The position numbers were made by a program, and so were the translations under genes. Below the pieces are notes generated by a model. It made no database searches. It saw only the letters and a program-made list of their open reading frames with translations, and was not told the origin of the DNA. Below are positions 42,383-50,456 of a DNA stretch of 64,000 bases, piece after piece (position 1 is the stretch's first letter; each line of letters begins with the position of its first letter). Source of the DNA: Treponema sp. (GTDB taxonomy: Bacteria > Spirochaetota > Spirochaetia > Treponematales > Breznakiellaceae); contig WRLF01000011.1 of the NCBI GenBank assembly GCA_009777735.1, positions 1-64,000 of the forward strand, given 5' to 3'.

Positions 42383-43936
42383 GTGAATGATTCAGCAGGT
42401 ATGAAGAAAGAAATAAGCCGGGTTTTATTCCGTAGAAGGGTGTTTGTAATATTGACACTTCTTTTACAGATTGCTTTTATTGTTTTTCTTATTGCAGGAA
42501 CAAGTATCTTTTTTCATTATACACAATGGTTTCTTAACATTATCAGTATAATTGTATGTATCCATGTTTTGAATAGACATACAAAGGCGGCTTATAAGCT
42601 TACCTGGATTTTTTTAATTATGCTCGTCCCCATTTTCGGCGGGGCGCTGTATATATTTTTTCATATAGTGTCAAATCCCCGTAAATTCAAACATTTGCTT
42701 AAGCAGAATATCAGGGAAAGCTATGGCGCTTTTTTTTTAGGAGGGGACTGTCTGCCGGACCTTGTCAGGATATATCCCGAATTCAGGCCGCAGGCGCATT
42801 ACCTGCAGGAATGCGCCGGTTTTCCCTTGTATACCAACACCAGATCGCAGTACTTTGATTCGGGTGAAAGCTACTTCAGACGGGTGCTTACAGAGCTGGA
42901 AAAAGCCCGCCGGTATATTTTTCTGGAATTTTTTATCCTGAAAGAAGGCGGGATGCTCAACTCCATTATCTCAATATTGGAACGGAAGGCAGGCGAGGGG
43001 CTTGATGTACGGCTGATGTATGATGATTTGGGCTGTTTCATGTCTCTGCCTCCCGGTTTCAAAGAAATGATGGAAAAAAAGGGCATTAAGTGTTTTGTGT
43101 TTAACCCGTTCAGACCGATTCTTTCGTCTCTGCAAAATAACCGCGATCACCGTAAGCTCATCGTTATTGACGGCATGGTGGCATTTACCGGCGGCCTGAA
43201 CATTGCAGATGAGTACATCAACGCCGTTGACCGCTTTGGGCACTGGAAAGATGCGGCCATTATGCTTGAAGGAGAAGGAGCCTGGCCGTTTTCCCTTATT
43301 TTTCTGCAGATGTGGAATCTGCAGCCCGGTATTACCGATAATTACGAATCGTTTTTTCCCTGGAATGAAAGCCCTTGTGAAATACAGCCTGACGGGTTTG
43401 TTCAACCGTATGCTGACAGCCCTGTCGACGAAGAAAATGTCGGTGAGCATGTGTACATTCAGATCATCAATAAGGCAAAAAAATATGTGTATATTACTAC
43501 CCCGTACCTGATACCTGACGGTACCCTGATTTCCGCGCTGATGCTGGCGGCAAAAAGCGGTGTAGACGTGCGGATTATAACCCCTTACCGATGGGATAAA
43601 CGTATTGTGGCATTTGTTTCCCGCTCGTATTACCGGCAGCTTATTTCCGCAGGGGTAAAGGTGTACGAGTACACATCAGGGTTTAATCACGGCAAGATTT
43701 TTGTCTGCGATGATATCATCGCCACGGTTGGTACCACCAATCTGGACTACCGCAGCCTGTACCTGCATTTTGAATGCGGCGTTCTAATTTACCGCAGCGA
43801 GGCAGTACATGCGGTAAAAAAAGATTTCCTCCAAACATTGCCCCTTTCACACAGGGTTACCCTGAAGGAATGCGCCCGCAATGCCTTCCAGCGGATTGCT
43901 TCGGATCTCATGCGTATTTTTGCGCCTTTGATGTAG
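42383..43936 (+). CDS. cls: Cardiolipin synthase (PLD family)
   Basis: Condenses phosphatidylglycerol into cardiolipin at the inner membrane. Two N-terminal transmembrane helices are followed by two PLD domains with HKD motifs HRKLIVIDG (about residues 255-263) and HGKIFVCDD (about 435-443). The 517-residue length is that of the ClsA type. The GTG start lies 3 bases after the upstream stop; ATG 42401, six codons on, is an alternative and is preceded by AGCAGG at very short spacing. Confidence 0.9.
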   Translation: MNDSAGMKKEISRVLFRRRVFVILTLLLQIAFIVFLIAGTSIFFHYTQWFLNIISIIVCIHVLNRHTKAAYKLTWIFLIMLVPIFGGALYIFFHIVSNPRKFKHLLKQNIRESYGAFFLGGDCLPDLVRIYPEFRPQAHYLQECAGFPLYTNTRSQYFDSGESYFRRVLTELEKARRYIFLEFFILKEGGMLNSIISILERKAGEGLDVRLMYDDLGCFMSLPPGFKEMMEKKGIKCFVFNPFRPILSSLQNNRDHRKLIVIDGMVAFTGGLNIADEYINAVDRFGHWKDAAIMLEGEGAWPFSLIFLQMWNLQPGITDNYESFFPWNESPCEIQPDGFVQPYADSPVDEENVGEHVYIQIINKAKKYVYITTPYLIPDGTLISALMLAAKSGVDVRIITPYRWDKRIVAFVSRSYYRQLISAGVKVYEYTSGFNHGKIFVCDDIIATVGTTNLDYRSLYLHFECGVLIYRSEAVHAVKKDFLQTLPLSHRVTLKECARNAFQRIASDLMRIFAPLM

Positions 43937-43953
43937 AGGTGAGACAGACACTC

Positions 43954-43982
43954 TTTTCATTTTTGTCATTATTCCATATACT
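43954..43982 (+). promoter_or_regulatory. Candidate promoter of the cupin regulator gene
   Basis: TTTTCA (43954-43959), 17-base spacer and TATACT (43977-43982), with ATG 43992 9 bases later and no Shine-Dalgarno. The -35 is weak. Confidence 0.35.
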
Positions 43983-43991
43983 GATCCTATT

Positions 43992-44588
43992 ATGGCTACA
44001 CATACACCAGGTGAACGAATCACCGAACTGCGCAACACGTATTCCATCAGCCGGGAAATGCTGGCGGAACGGAGCGGTATCTCCCAGGAGCTTATCGCTA
44101 AAATCGAAGCCGACGGGCATATCCCCGACCTTGCCCCACTTATCAAGATCGCGCGGGCGCTTGGAGTACGCCTGGGCACGCTGCTTGACGATAACGAACA
44201 GCTTGGGCCGGTCATCACCCGTGCAGGAGAAACAGCTTCATCAGTACGCTTTATGACAGGGCTTCCTGACGAAAATGGCGCGCCAGCCCCGACGACGGCA
44301 GGCCGCCAGGGCCTTAGTTTCAAAGCTCTTGCAGCAGATAAAAACGGGCGGCACATGGAGCCGTTCATTGTTGACATTGAGCCGAACTCAATGCAGGAAC
44401 AATCCGCCCACGAAGGCGAGGAATTTATCCACGTGCTTGCGGGAAATCTCAAACTGGAATATGGATCGACCAATGAAACACTGTATCCGGGAGATTCGGT
44501 GTATTACGATTCCATCGTGCCGCACCGGGTAATGTGCGCCGATTCCCAGCCGGTAAAAATTCTCGCTGTTGTGTACACACCAATGTAG
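43992..44588 (+). CDS. XRE-family regulator with C-terminal cupin domain
   Basis: A 198-residue transcriptional regulator. Residues 8-63 form a lambda-repressor-type helix-turn-helix ([38 protein letters not shown]). Residues 110-198 form a cupin ([37 protein letters not shown]), normally a small-ligand sensor. It directly precedes an AMP-forming acyl-CoA ligase, a recurring pairing, so it probably controls that gene in response to a fatty or aromatic acid. The ligand is inferred from context only. Confidence 0.85.
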   Translation: MATHTPGERITELRNTYSISREMLAERSGISQELIAKIEADGHIPDLAPLIKIARALGVRLGTLLDDNEQLGPVITRAGETASSVRFMTGLPDENGAPAPTTAGRQGLSFKALAADKNGRHMEPFIVDIEPNSMQEQSAHEGEEFIHVLAGNLKLEYGSTNETLYPGDSVYYDSIVPHRVMCADSQPVKILAVVYTPM

Positions 44589-44598
44589 GAACAAATGT

Positions 44599-46248
44599 AT
44601 GAAATATATTGAACAGACTCTCGGAGATGTACTAAGGGAAAAAACCAAAAATAATCCCGATCATGACTTTATTGTGTATGCGGATCGTAATCTCCGCTTT
44701 AGCTACGCCGAATTTGACCAGCGGGTCGATAGGCTTGCCAAGGGCTTCCTTGCTATGGGCCTGAAAAAAGGCGACCACGTGGGGATGTGGGCAACGAATG
44801 TGCCTGACTGGAACACCGTCCTCTTTGCCTGCGCCCGATTGGGGCTGGTTTTTGTCACCATTAACACTGCCTATAAAACCCATGAGCTTGAGTATCTGCT
44901 CAAACAGTCAGACCTTGTATGCCTCTGTGTTATTGACGGCTGGAGGGACTCCGATTATGTCGGCATGGTCAACGAGCTGGTGCCCGAACTTAAGACCGCG
45001 CCGCGCGGACATCTGAATTCCGAAAATTTTCCCTTCCTTAAGCATGTAGTGTATGTAGGGCAGCAGAAACACCGAGGAATGTACAGCTTTAATGAACTGC
45101 TGCTGCTGGGACAGCATGTCGATGATACGGAATTGCGTAAAATTGAAAGCTCCCTGGATTGCCACGATGTAGTCAACATGCAGTACACGAGCGGAACCAC
45201 CGGCTTTCCCAAAGGGGTAATGCTTACTCATCATAACATTCTCAACAACGGACTGGGCATAGGCAGTAACCAGCGATTTACAGAAAATGATGTTGTCTGC
45301 CTGCCTGTTCCCCTGTTTCATTGTTTCGGCCTGGTGTTGGGGATGATGGCCATCCTTACCCACGGGGCGACAGCGGCAATCGTTGAATGGTTTGACCCGC
45401 TGTTGGTACTGGCAACAGTACAAAAAGAAAAATGCACCGCCCTGTACGGTGTGCCGACCATGTTCATCGCCGAGTTGAATCATCCCATGTTTAAAATGTT
45501 TGATCTTTCAAGCCTGCGCACCGGCATCATGGCGGGTTCACCATGCCCTATCGAAACCATGCGCCAGGTTATCGACTTGATGCACGCGAAGGAACTGACG
45601 ATTTGCTACGGCCTCACCGAATCCTCTCCGGTGATGACTCAAACCCGTTACGATGATGACATTGAGGCAAAAGTTGAAACCGTAGGCCGGGAGTTGCCCG
45701 GTGTTGAAGTGACCATCCGCAACCCGGAAACCGGCGAAGAATGCCCCGACGGTGTTCACGGCGAGTTCTGCTGCCGGGGGTACAACAGCATGAAGGGCTA
45801 CTATAAAATGCCCGAAGCCACCGCTCAATGCATAGACAAAGACGGTTGGCTCCATTCAGGTGATTTGGGTGTCAAAGACGAACGCGGCTTGTTCCGTGTT
45901 ACCGGACGCATCAAGGACATGATCATCCGCGGCGGCGAAAATGTGTATCCCAAAGAAATTGAGGACTTTTTGTACACCATGCCCGGAGTCAAAGATGTGC
46001 AGGTAGTCGGCATTACCAGCAAACGGTACGGAGAAGAAATCGGGGCTTTCGTTATACTGCACCCTGATGTTACCATGAACGAAGAAGATGTTCAGGATTT
46101 TTGCCGGGGCAAAATAAGCCGCTTTAAAATTCCTAAATATGTGTTTTTTGTTGACAGCTACCCGCTTACTGCCAGCGGTAAGATTCAAAAGTACCAGTTA
46201 AGGGAACTTGGCTCCAAAAAAGTTGAAGAACTGGGTACAGCAACATAG
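44599..46248 (+). CDS. AMP-forming acyl-CoA synthetase
   Basis: Activates a carboxylic acid to its CoA thioester through an acyl-adenylate. The 549-residue protein has the ANL signatures: [57 protein letters not shown] and the catalytic lysine in [10 protein letters not shown]. Overall it resembles medium/long-chain fatty-acyl-CoA ligases, but the chain length cannot be set from sequence. ATG 44599 has AGGA upstream; the start at 44569 overlaps the regulator and is rejected. Regulated presumably by the preceding cupin protein. Confidence 0.88.
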   Translation: MKYIEQTLGDVLREKTKNNPDHDFIVYADRNLRFSYAEFDQRVDRLAKGFLAMGLKKGDHVGMWATNVPDWNTVLFACARLGLVFVTINTAYKTHELEYLLKQSDLVCLCVIDGWRDSDYVGMVNELVPELKTAPRGHLNSENFPFLKHVVYVGQQKHRGMYSFNELLLLGQHVDDTELRKIESSLDCHDVVNMQYTSGTTGFPKGVMLTHHNILNNGLGIGSNQRFTENDVVCLPVPLFHCFGLVLGMMAILTHGATAAIVEWFDPLLVLATVQKEKCTALYGVPTMFIAELNHPMFKMFDLSSLRTGIMAGSPCPIETMRQVIDLMHAKELTICYGLTESSPVMTQTRYDDDIEAKVETVGRELPGVEVTIRNPETGEECPDGVHGEFCCRGYNSMKGYYKMPEATAQCIDKDGWLHSGDLGVKDERGLFRVTGRIKDMIIRGGENVYPKEIEDFLYTMPGVKDVQVVGITSKRYGEEIGAFVILHPDVTMNEEDVQDFCRGKISRFKIPKYVFFVDSYPLTASGKIQKYQLRELGSKKVEELGTAT

Positions 46249-46254
46249 ATTAAG

Positions 46255-47262
46255 ATGTTACGTATACCACTGCAAAACATTTTCGCAGAGCTTAAAAAAC
46301 GGCTGCTGAACATATTCTCAAAGTATAAAAAACGGTTGATTACAGCAGGGGTAATCCTGGCAGTTCTGTGCCTTTTGTCTCTTATTTACATCATCCGATC
46401 GCCGGTTCTTGTTGTTACCGATGAAATTTTTGAAAATCTTTATGGGATAGAACGCATGCAACGGCAGCGGCGTTCAGTATCTTTTTCCCTGTTTCGGCGG
46501 GTAATATCAGTGGTGGTTGCCGATGGAGCAGGTCCGGATATTGTGTCGGCTGCTGTATCGGGAGCGGCTGTGCGGCCTTTTTGTGTTGTGTTTCCCCGGC
46601 GATATGCATCTGCGGCTGTATTCTACCACGAAGATTATCCCCGAATTCGATCTGTGGTGCTTGGCGGACTGGTTCATCCTTATAATTTACCGATGCCAAA
46701 CGGTGTTTTATGCGTATATGGTACTGACCTTGATACCGATTTGTACCGCGCAGGGGTTTTTGCAGGTATTCTCGCCAATGCCCGGCGTGCCCTCGCCGCA
46801 CAGGATGAGGATACTGTCCCGGGCCGGCAGGCAATTGTTTTTTGGCAGAATTACTCTGTTAGTGAAAGACAGCATCTGCTGTTCATAATGGGGGTAAATG
46901 AAAATTCCCCTGATTCTGAGGTGGTTTTTATCAATTCACCGGGCGAGATGCCAGAAATGGAAGATTTGGCCTGTGCGGTTCTTTCCAGTTCGGGAGCTGA
47001 GTTTTTCGACAGAATCCCCCGGATCCCCATAATTCTTTTCAGTTGGCTGGATCCTGTTTTTACATCGGAAGAAGTGGTCATTATGTTTGATGATTCTCCC
47101 TGGAGTCAGATTGTTGCCGCAGTGCGATTGGCAGCCAGAAGAGTAGAAGAAGGAAAGATTCCTTCAAAAACACTCATTTTTTCCGGGAGGATTACCGATA
47201 AAAGTGTATTCAGGATTTTGAGAAAATCAGCAGGAAAATCATTAAATAATGTATATCTGTAA
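46255..47262 (+). CDS. Membrane-anchored protein, possibly periplasmic-binding-protein-like
   Basis: A 335-residue protein with a Lys-rich start, one transmembrane helix (about residues 33-55: AGVILAVLCLLSLIYIIRS) and a large periplasmic domain. Repeated beta-alpha units such as YRAGVFAGILANARRAL and a strand-turn SEVVFINSPGEMPEME resemble the type I periplasmic-binding fold of the Bmp/PnrA group, but the substrate pocket is not recognisable, so it may be a structural relative. It follows the ligase by 6 bases and precedes the flaA promoter. Function unknown. Confidence 0.6.
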   Translation: MLRIPLQNIFAELKKRLLNIFSKYKKRLITAGVILAVLCLLSLIYIIRSPVLVVTDEIFENLYGIERMQRQRRSVSFSLFRRVISVVVADGAGPDIVSAAVSGAAVRPFCVVFPRRYASAAVFYHEDYPRIRSVVLGGLVHPYNLPMPNGVLCVYGTDLDTDLYRAGVFAGILANARRALAAQDEDTVPGRQAIVFWQNYSVSERQHLLFIMGVNENSPDSEVVFINSPGEMPEMEDLACAVLSSSGAEFFDRIPRIPIILFSWLDPVFTSEEVVIMFDDSPWSQIVAAVRLAARRVEEGKIPSKTLIFSGRITDKSVFRILRKSAGKSLNNVYL

Positions 47263-47282
47263 AGAGTTTTTTTCTGGGGTTA

Positions 47283-47311
47283 TTGACAAGGAACGGGCAA
47301 AGTACTATAAT
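47283..47311 (+). promoter_or_regulatory. Consensus sigma-70 promoter of the flaA genes
   Basis: TTGACA (47283-47288), 17-base spacer and TATAAT (47306-47311): a perfect match in both boxes and spacing. An AT-rich stretch follows, and the leader holds AAAGGAG at 47334-47340. Confidence 0.8.
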
Positions 47312-47346
47312 TATATATAAAGAACGACTTCGTAAAGGAGAAAGGA

Positions 47347-48132
47347 ATGAAATACGACAGTATAAAAACTGTTTGCCTTGTAGTATTGGCATGCGTAGTG
47401 GTCTTCTCAGTCGCCGCAAATGAACGAACCGCCAACTTTACTTCCATTATATTGGAGAGTTTTAATGGCGATGTCACTCATGAATGGCATGACGGAAGAC
47501 ATCCAAGAAGCTTTGATTTTTCCTGGGGGGTAGATGCAAGCAGGTTTGCCACAACCACGGACGATGTGAGTTATCCGGTAATATCCAGCATTAACACATG
47601 GCCGCAGGCTCTTTATGGAATTAACCGTGAAGGAAGGGTAATCAATAGTTTAGGTATCCATGGCCGTTTTGACCGCCGTGGACATAACTGGATTGATATA
47701 TATCCGGTTCAGGGTGAAGGAGCAGAAGCCCAGCCATTTGAAATACCATTGCCGGGCAGGGTTCAGAGAATGGATATGTGGATATGGGGTTCAAATCTTG
47801 ATTATACCCTTGAAGCATACGTACGGGATTATCATGGGGTTGTTCATATAATCCCATTAGGCAGCCTTGCTTATGCCGGCTGGCGGAATCTCCAGGCCCG
47901 TATCCCCGACAGTATCCAGCAAACAAAACGGATATTACCGAGCTATGCTCCATTACATTTTGTAAAGTTCCGTGTGTGGACTACGCCGCGTGAGTACGTT
48001 AACAATTTTTATATCTATTTTAACCAGTTCAGGATACTTACGGATACCTTTGAGCAACTTATTGACGGTAGTGAATTGGCCGACCCTGATATAATACCGC
48101 AGTTATGGTCATCCGATAATGGATCTAATTAA
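47347..48132 (+). CDS. flaA: Flagellar filament outer layer protein FlaA
   Basis: Sheath protein of the periplasmic flagellar filament in spirochaetes. The 261 residues start with a signal peptide (VCLVVLACVVVFSVAA). The body has the FlaA pattern: RVQRMDMWIWGSNLDYTLEAYV, RDYHGVVHIIPLG, GWRNLQARIP, LHFVKFRVWTTP and FYIYFNQFRILTDTF. It has a perfect sigma-70 promoter and a strong ribosome-binding site, as expected for an abundant structural protein. The next FlaA gene overlaps its end by reading frame only; preferred starts leave 13 bases between them. Confidence 0.92.
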   Translation: MKYDSIKTVCLVVLACVVVFSVAANERTANFTSIILESFNGDVTHEWHDGRHPRSFDFSWGVDASRFATTTDDVSYPVISSINTWPQALYGINREGRVINSLGIHGRFDRRGHNWIDIYPVQGEGAEAQPFEIPLPGRVQRMDMWIWGSNLDYTLEAYVRDYHGVVHIIPLGSLAYAGWRNLQARIPDSIQQTKRILPSYAPLHFVKFRVWTTPREYVNNFYIYFNQFRILTDTFEQLIDGSELADPDIIPQLWSSDNGSN

Positions 48133-48145
48133 GAAGGAGAGGCAA

Positions 48146-48868
48146 ATGAAACGGTTTATTTTAAGTTTGTTGGTTTTTGTAATTGCCGTCGGTATGGTCA
48201 GCGCTCAAGCTGAGGTTGGTGCAGATGATCCTTTCATGATCGGAGTAGATTCCGCACAGCAAATGCTTAAGGAAGTATCAGTTGATAAATTTGAGCATGA
48301 TGGTTTCTGGTATGCTACCATGTCAAGTGATGAAGGGTATGTAACATCAAGGTTGTTTTTTGGCGGCCCTGACGGAAAAGAGCCTGTTCCCGAAGAAGCG
48401 GATATGGATATTTCCGATGATTATGTTTTTGGCATTAGGGCGGATTTCCTCCGCCGCGGATATAACAGCTTTTTTGTCCGGCCCCTTCGCCCAATCCCCA
48501 TTGAAGGTATTACCAAGACTGTATCCGTATGGGCAGTTGGACGGAATTTCAACCATACCATAACGCTCCTTATACAGGATTATTTTGGCAGGGATTATGA
48601 AATTTTCATGGGAAGATTGAACTTCCAGGGCTGGAAGAGGTTAACTGTAGCCATTCCCCCGCAGACTCCCAGTGGAGCAACCGGTGTTACCCAGCGAAGC
48701 TATCATTACCCTAACCAGATGGGCGTAAGGATCATGGGTTTCCGTATTGATTGTGACCCGTTGGAAGCTTATGGCAGCTATTATATCTACTTTGACGATC
48801 TGAGGGCGATTACAGACCTCTTTGCTGAACATGACCGCGATCCGGACGATATGCAGGACGGCTGGTAG
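48146..48868 (+). CDS. FlaA-family flagellar sheath protein, second copy
   Basis: A 240-residue FlaA paralogue. Signal peptide LSLLVFVIAVGMVSAQA, then the shared core: KTVSVWAVGRNFNHTITLLI, QDYFGRDYEIFMG, GWKRLTVAIP, MGVRIMGFRIDCDP and YIYFDDLRAITDLF. The C-terminal end is acidic (EHDRDPDDMQDGW). The two proteins are clearly diverged and may form a mixed sheath. ATG 48146 has GGAGAGG upstream; an in-frame ATG at 48119 inside the previous gene is rejected. Transcription probably ends at the hairpin at 48907-48972. Confidence 0.92.
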   Translation: MKRFILSLLVFVIAVGMVSAQAEVGADDPFMIGVDSAQQMLKEVSVDKFEHDGFWYATMSSDEGYVTSRLFFGGPDGKEPVPEEADMDISDDYVFGIRADFLRRGYNSFFVRPLRPIPIEGITKTVSVWAVGRNFNHTITLLIQDYFGRDYEIFMGRLNFQGWKRLTVAIPPQTPSGATGVTQRSYHYPNQMGVRIMGFRIDCDPLEAYGSYYIYFDDLRAITDLFAEHDRDPDDMQDGW

Positions 48869-48878
48869 AATTACTGGT

Positions 48879-48927
48879 TGACAGACAGTTATCAGTTAAT
48901 AGAGAGAACAGTTAGTAATGAGAACAG
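48879..48927 (+). repeat. Period-7 array (seven units) after the flaA genes
   Basis: Seven heptamers in register, for example CAGTTAT, CAGTTAA and AACAGTT. The 3' part pairs with a later sequence to form the terminator at 48907-48972. Confidence 0.75.
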
Positions 48928-48972
48928 AGCGTGATATTTCACTGCCTGATGCTCATTGCTGACTGTTTTTTT
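48907..48972 (+). terminator. Terminator of the flaA operon built from a period-7 array
   Basis: The arm at 48907-48922 (AACAGTTAGTAATGAG) pairs with 48952-48967 over 16 positions, two of them G-U, with a 29-base loop. Seven T follow (48966-48972) and the next gene's ATG begins immediately after. This is a credible intrinsic terminator. Confidence 0.65.
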
Positions 48973-49674
48973 ATGCGTAAAATTGGAATAAAAAATGAAA
49001 CCAGTCTCCATCGCGACTTGAAATATACTTATGCTGGTCCCGGCGGGCAAACTGAGGTGGATGTTGACGGTTTTGTTGCTGACGGAATAACTGCCACCGG
49101 AGAATATATAGAGGTTCAGGCAAAAAATTTTGGTTCAATCAAAAAAAAAGCTTTGACCATCGCCTCGCAGGGCAGACTGCGGATTGTCTATCCGGTAATA
49201 ATCACAAAATATATTGAAGTGTACAATAAAAAAAACATGCTGCAATATCGCAGAAAAAGCCCCAAAAAGGGAAATCCCTGGGATATTTTTAACGCATTAA
49301 TCCATGCGCCGGAACTGCCGCTTATTCCCGGAATAGCCATTGAACTTGCCCTTGTCGATGTGACAGAGCGCCGTGTTCGGGACGGCAAGGGAACATGGCG
49401 GCGGAAGGGGGTAAGTATTCACAACCGTCAATTGATGACAATACATGAATCCATCTGTCTTGGAAAAAATGCCGATTATCTGCGTTTTATACCTTTCAAA
49501 AAAAAAGAACTATTTACTTCCGGTGAGCTGGCAGAAAAAGCGGGAATCCAAACAGACCTTGCCAGAAAAACCCTGTATGTACTGACCAAAATAGGGATGG
49601 TAGAACGGGTTGGTAAACAGGGAAATTCCATTATTTATTCGAGACGAAAGGCAATACCTCGCAGCAAATCCTGA
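48973..49674 (+). CDS. PD-(D/E)XK-like nuclease domain with a winged helix, function unknown
   Basis: A 233-residue protein. The N terminus (IGIKNETSLHRDLKYTY, EVDVDGFVADG, GEYIEVQAKNFGSIKKK) holds a possible nuclease core: Glu9, Asp30/Asp32, Glu47 and Gln49-x-Lys51, close to the D...(E/Q)xK pattern of Holliday-junction-resolvase-like enzymes. Residues about 185-230 (TSGELAEKAGIQTDLARKTLYVLTKIGMVERVGK) form a winged helix. The ATG directly follows the T-run of the flaA terminator, and no ribosome-binding site or clear promoter is seen, so expression is uncertain. Repeats flank it on both sides. The nuclease call is an inference. Confidence 0.55.
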   Translation: MRKIGIKNETSLHRDLKYTYAGPGGQTEVDVDGFVADGITATGEYIEVQAKNFGSIKKKALTIASQGRLRIVYPVIITKYIEVYNKKNMLQYRRKSPKKGNPWDIFNALIHAPELPLIPGIAIELALVDVTERRVRDGKGTWRRKGVSIHNRQLMTIHESICLGKNADYLRFIPFKKKELFTSGELAEKAGIQTDLARKTLYVLTKIGMVERVGKQGNSIIYSRRKAIPRSKS

Positions 49675-49711
49675 TTTTCCGGCCCGGGAACAAACCAGCA
49701 ACAAGTACCAA

Positions 49712-49770
49712 GCGGGCTGCCTGCCCGCCTGTGCCGCCCTCTGACAGTGTGTTACCAGTCTAAAAACAGG
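49712..49770 (-). repeat. GC-rich intergenic repeat, fourth copy
   Basis: Read on the minus strand it shares CCTGTTTTTA, GGTAACACACTG and TCAGAGGG with the copies at 278-497 and 9681-9742. Its GC-rich end carries a hairpin GCGGGC (49712-49717) / GCCCGC (49723-49728). It lies between the nuclease-like gene and the mraZ promoter. Confidence 0.65.
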
Positions 49771-49860
49771 GATTATTGGTAAAATTAACAAACCACTACA
49801 TAAATGTATAGTTAAAATATGCTGTTTTTATTAAAATTATTTTTTTTTTCACATTCATGC

Positions 49861-49889
49861 TTGACCTCATTAAAAATATAAAGTAATCT
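49861..49889 (+). promoter_or_regulatory. Promoter of the mraZ (division and cell wall) operon
   Basis: TTGACC (49861-49866), 17-base spacer and TAATCT (49884-49889). An AT-rich tract (about 49800-49858) upstream could act as an UP element. A start near 49896 falls at the first operator repeat. Confidence 0.55.
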
Positions 49890-49897
49890 TGAATTCA

Positions 49898-49933
49898 TTG
49901 GAATTATTTGGGGAAACTTGGGGAAAATTGGAA
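49898..49933 (+). promoter_or_regulatory. Probable MraZ operator: four 10-bp direct repeats
   Basis: TTGG begins at 49898, 49908, 49918 and 49928, exactly 10 bases apart; the two central copies read TTGGGGA. In other bacteria MraZ binds tandem TGGG-type repeats with one helical turn spacing just upstream of its own gene. Here the array runs to 5 bases before the mraZ ATG, so autoregulation of the cluster is likely. Confidence 0.7.
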
Positions 49934-49937
49934 AAAA

Positions 49938-50456
49938 ATGTTTAATTGTGAATTCAGCGTAACGATTGATGATACGGGCAGAATAGCTTTACCTCGCCGT
50001 CTTAGGGATTTACTGGATAAAGAGGTTGTTCTGGTAAGAGGTGAAGAAAACTGTCTTTCGCTGTACACAATCGAAGAGTGGAAAAAACTGGAAAAATTAA
50101 TATTTGGTTCAACCAATCAGTTCTCTCAGCAGGATCGGGCGCTCAGACGGCAATACGGTTTTACCCCGGTAGAAATTGATAAGCAGGGGAGGATTCTAAT
50201 TCCTCAGAATTTACGGAATTATGCAAAGCTGTCAAAAGAATGTATTATTCTGGGTCAGTACGAGTATATTGAAGTTTGGGCGGAGGATAGCCTTGAGTCA
50301 TACCGGGAGGCCAGCAGGGAACAACGGCGGCCTGTCTCTGAAGAAATAAGCGACAATATAAAGAAAAAAAAGGACCTGGAAAATTATGGAAATAACGCAC
50401 ACTCCGGTTCTGCAGGAAGAGACAATACAGTATCTGGCGCCGAGGGGGAGATTTGA
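49938..50456 (+). CDS. mraZ: Transcriptional regulator MraZ
   Basis: A 172-residue DNA-binding protein with two SpoVT/AbrB-like half-domains: FSVTIDDTGRIALPRRLRDLL and YGFTPVEIDKQGRILIPQNLRNYAKL. It would repress the division cluster through the TTGGGGA repeats just upstream. It is longer than the usual 145-150 residues because its C-terminal 20 or more residues run into rsmH, overlapping that gene by 71 bases in another frame. A TTG at 49908 is in frame but lies in the operator repeats and is rejected. No classical Shine-Dalgarno is seen. Confidence 0.9.
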   Translation: MFNCEFSVTIDDTGRIALPRRLRDLLDKEVVLVRGEENCLSLYTIEEWKKLEKLIFGSTNQFSQQDRALRRQYGFTPVEIDKQGRILIPQNLRNYAKLSKECIILGQYEYIEVWAEDSLESYREASREQRRPVSEEISDNIKKKKDLENYGNNAHSGSAGRDNTVSGAEGEI

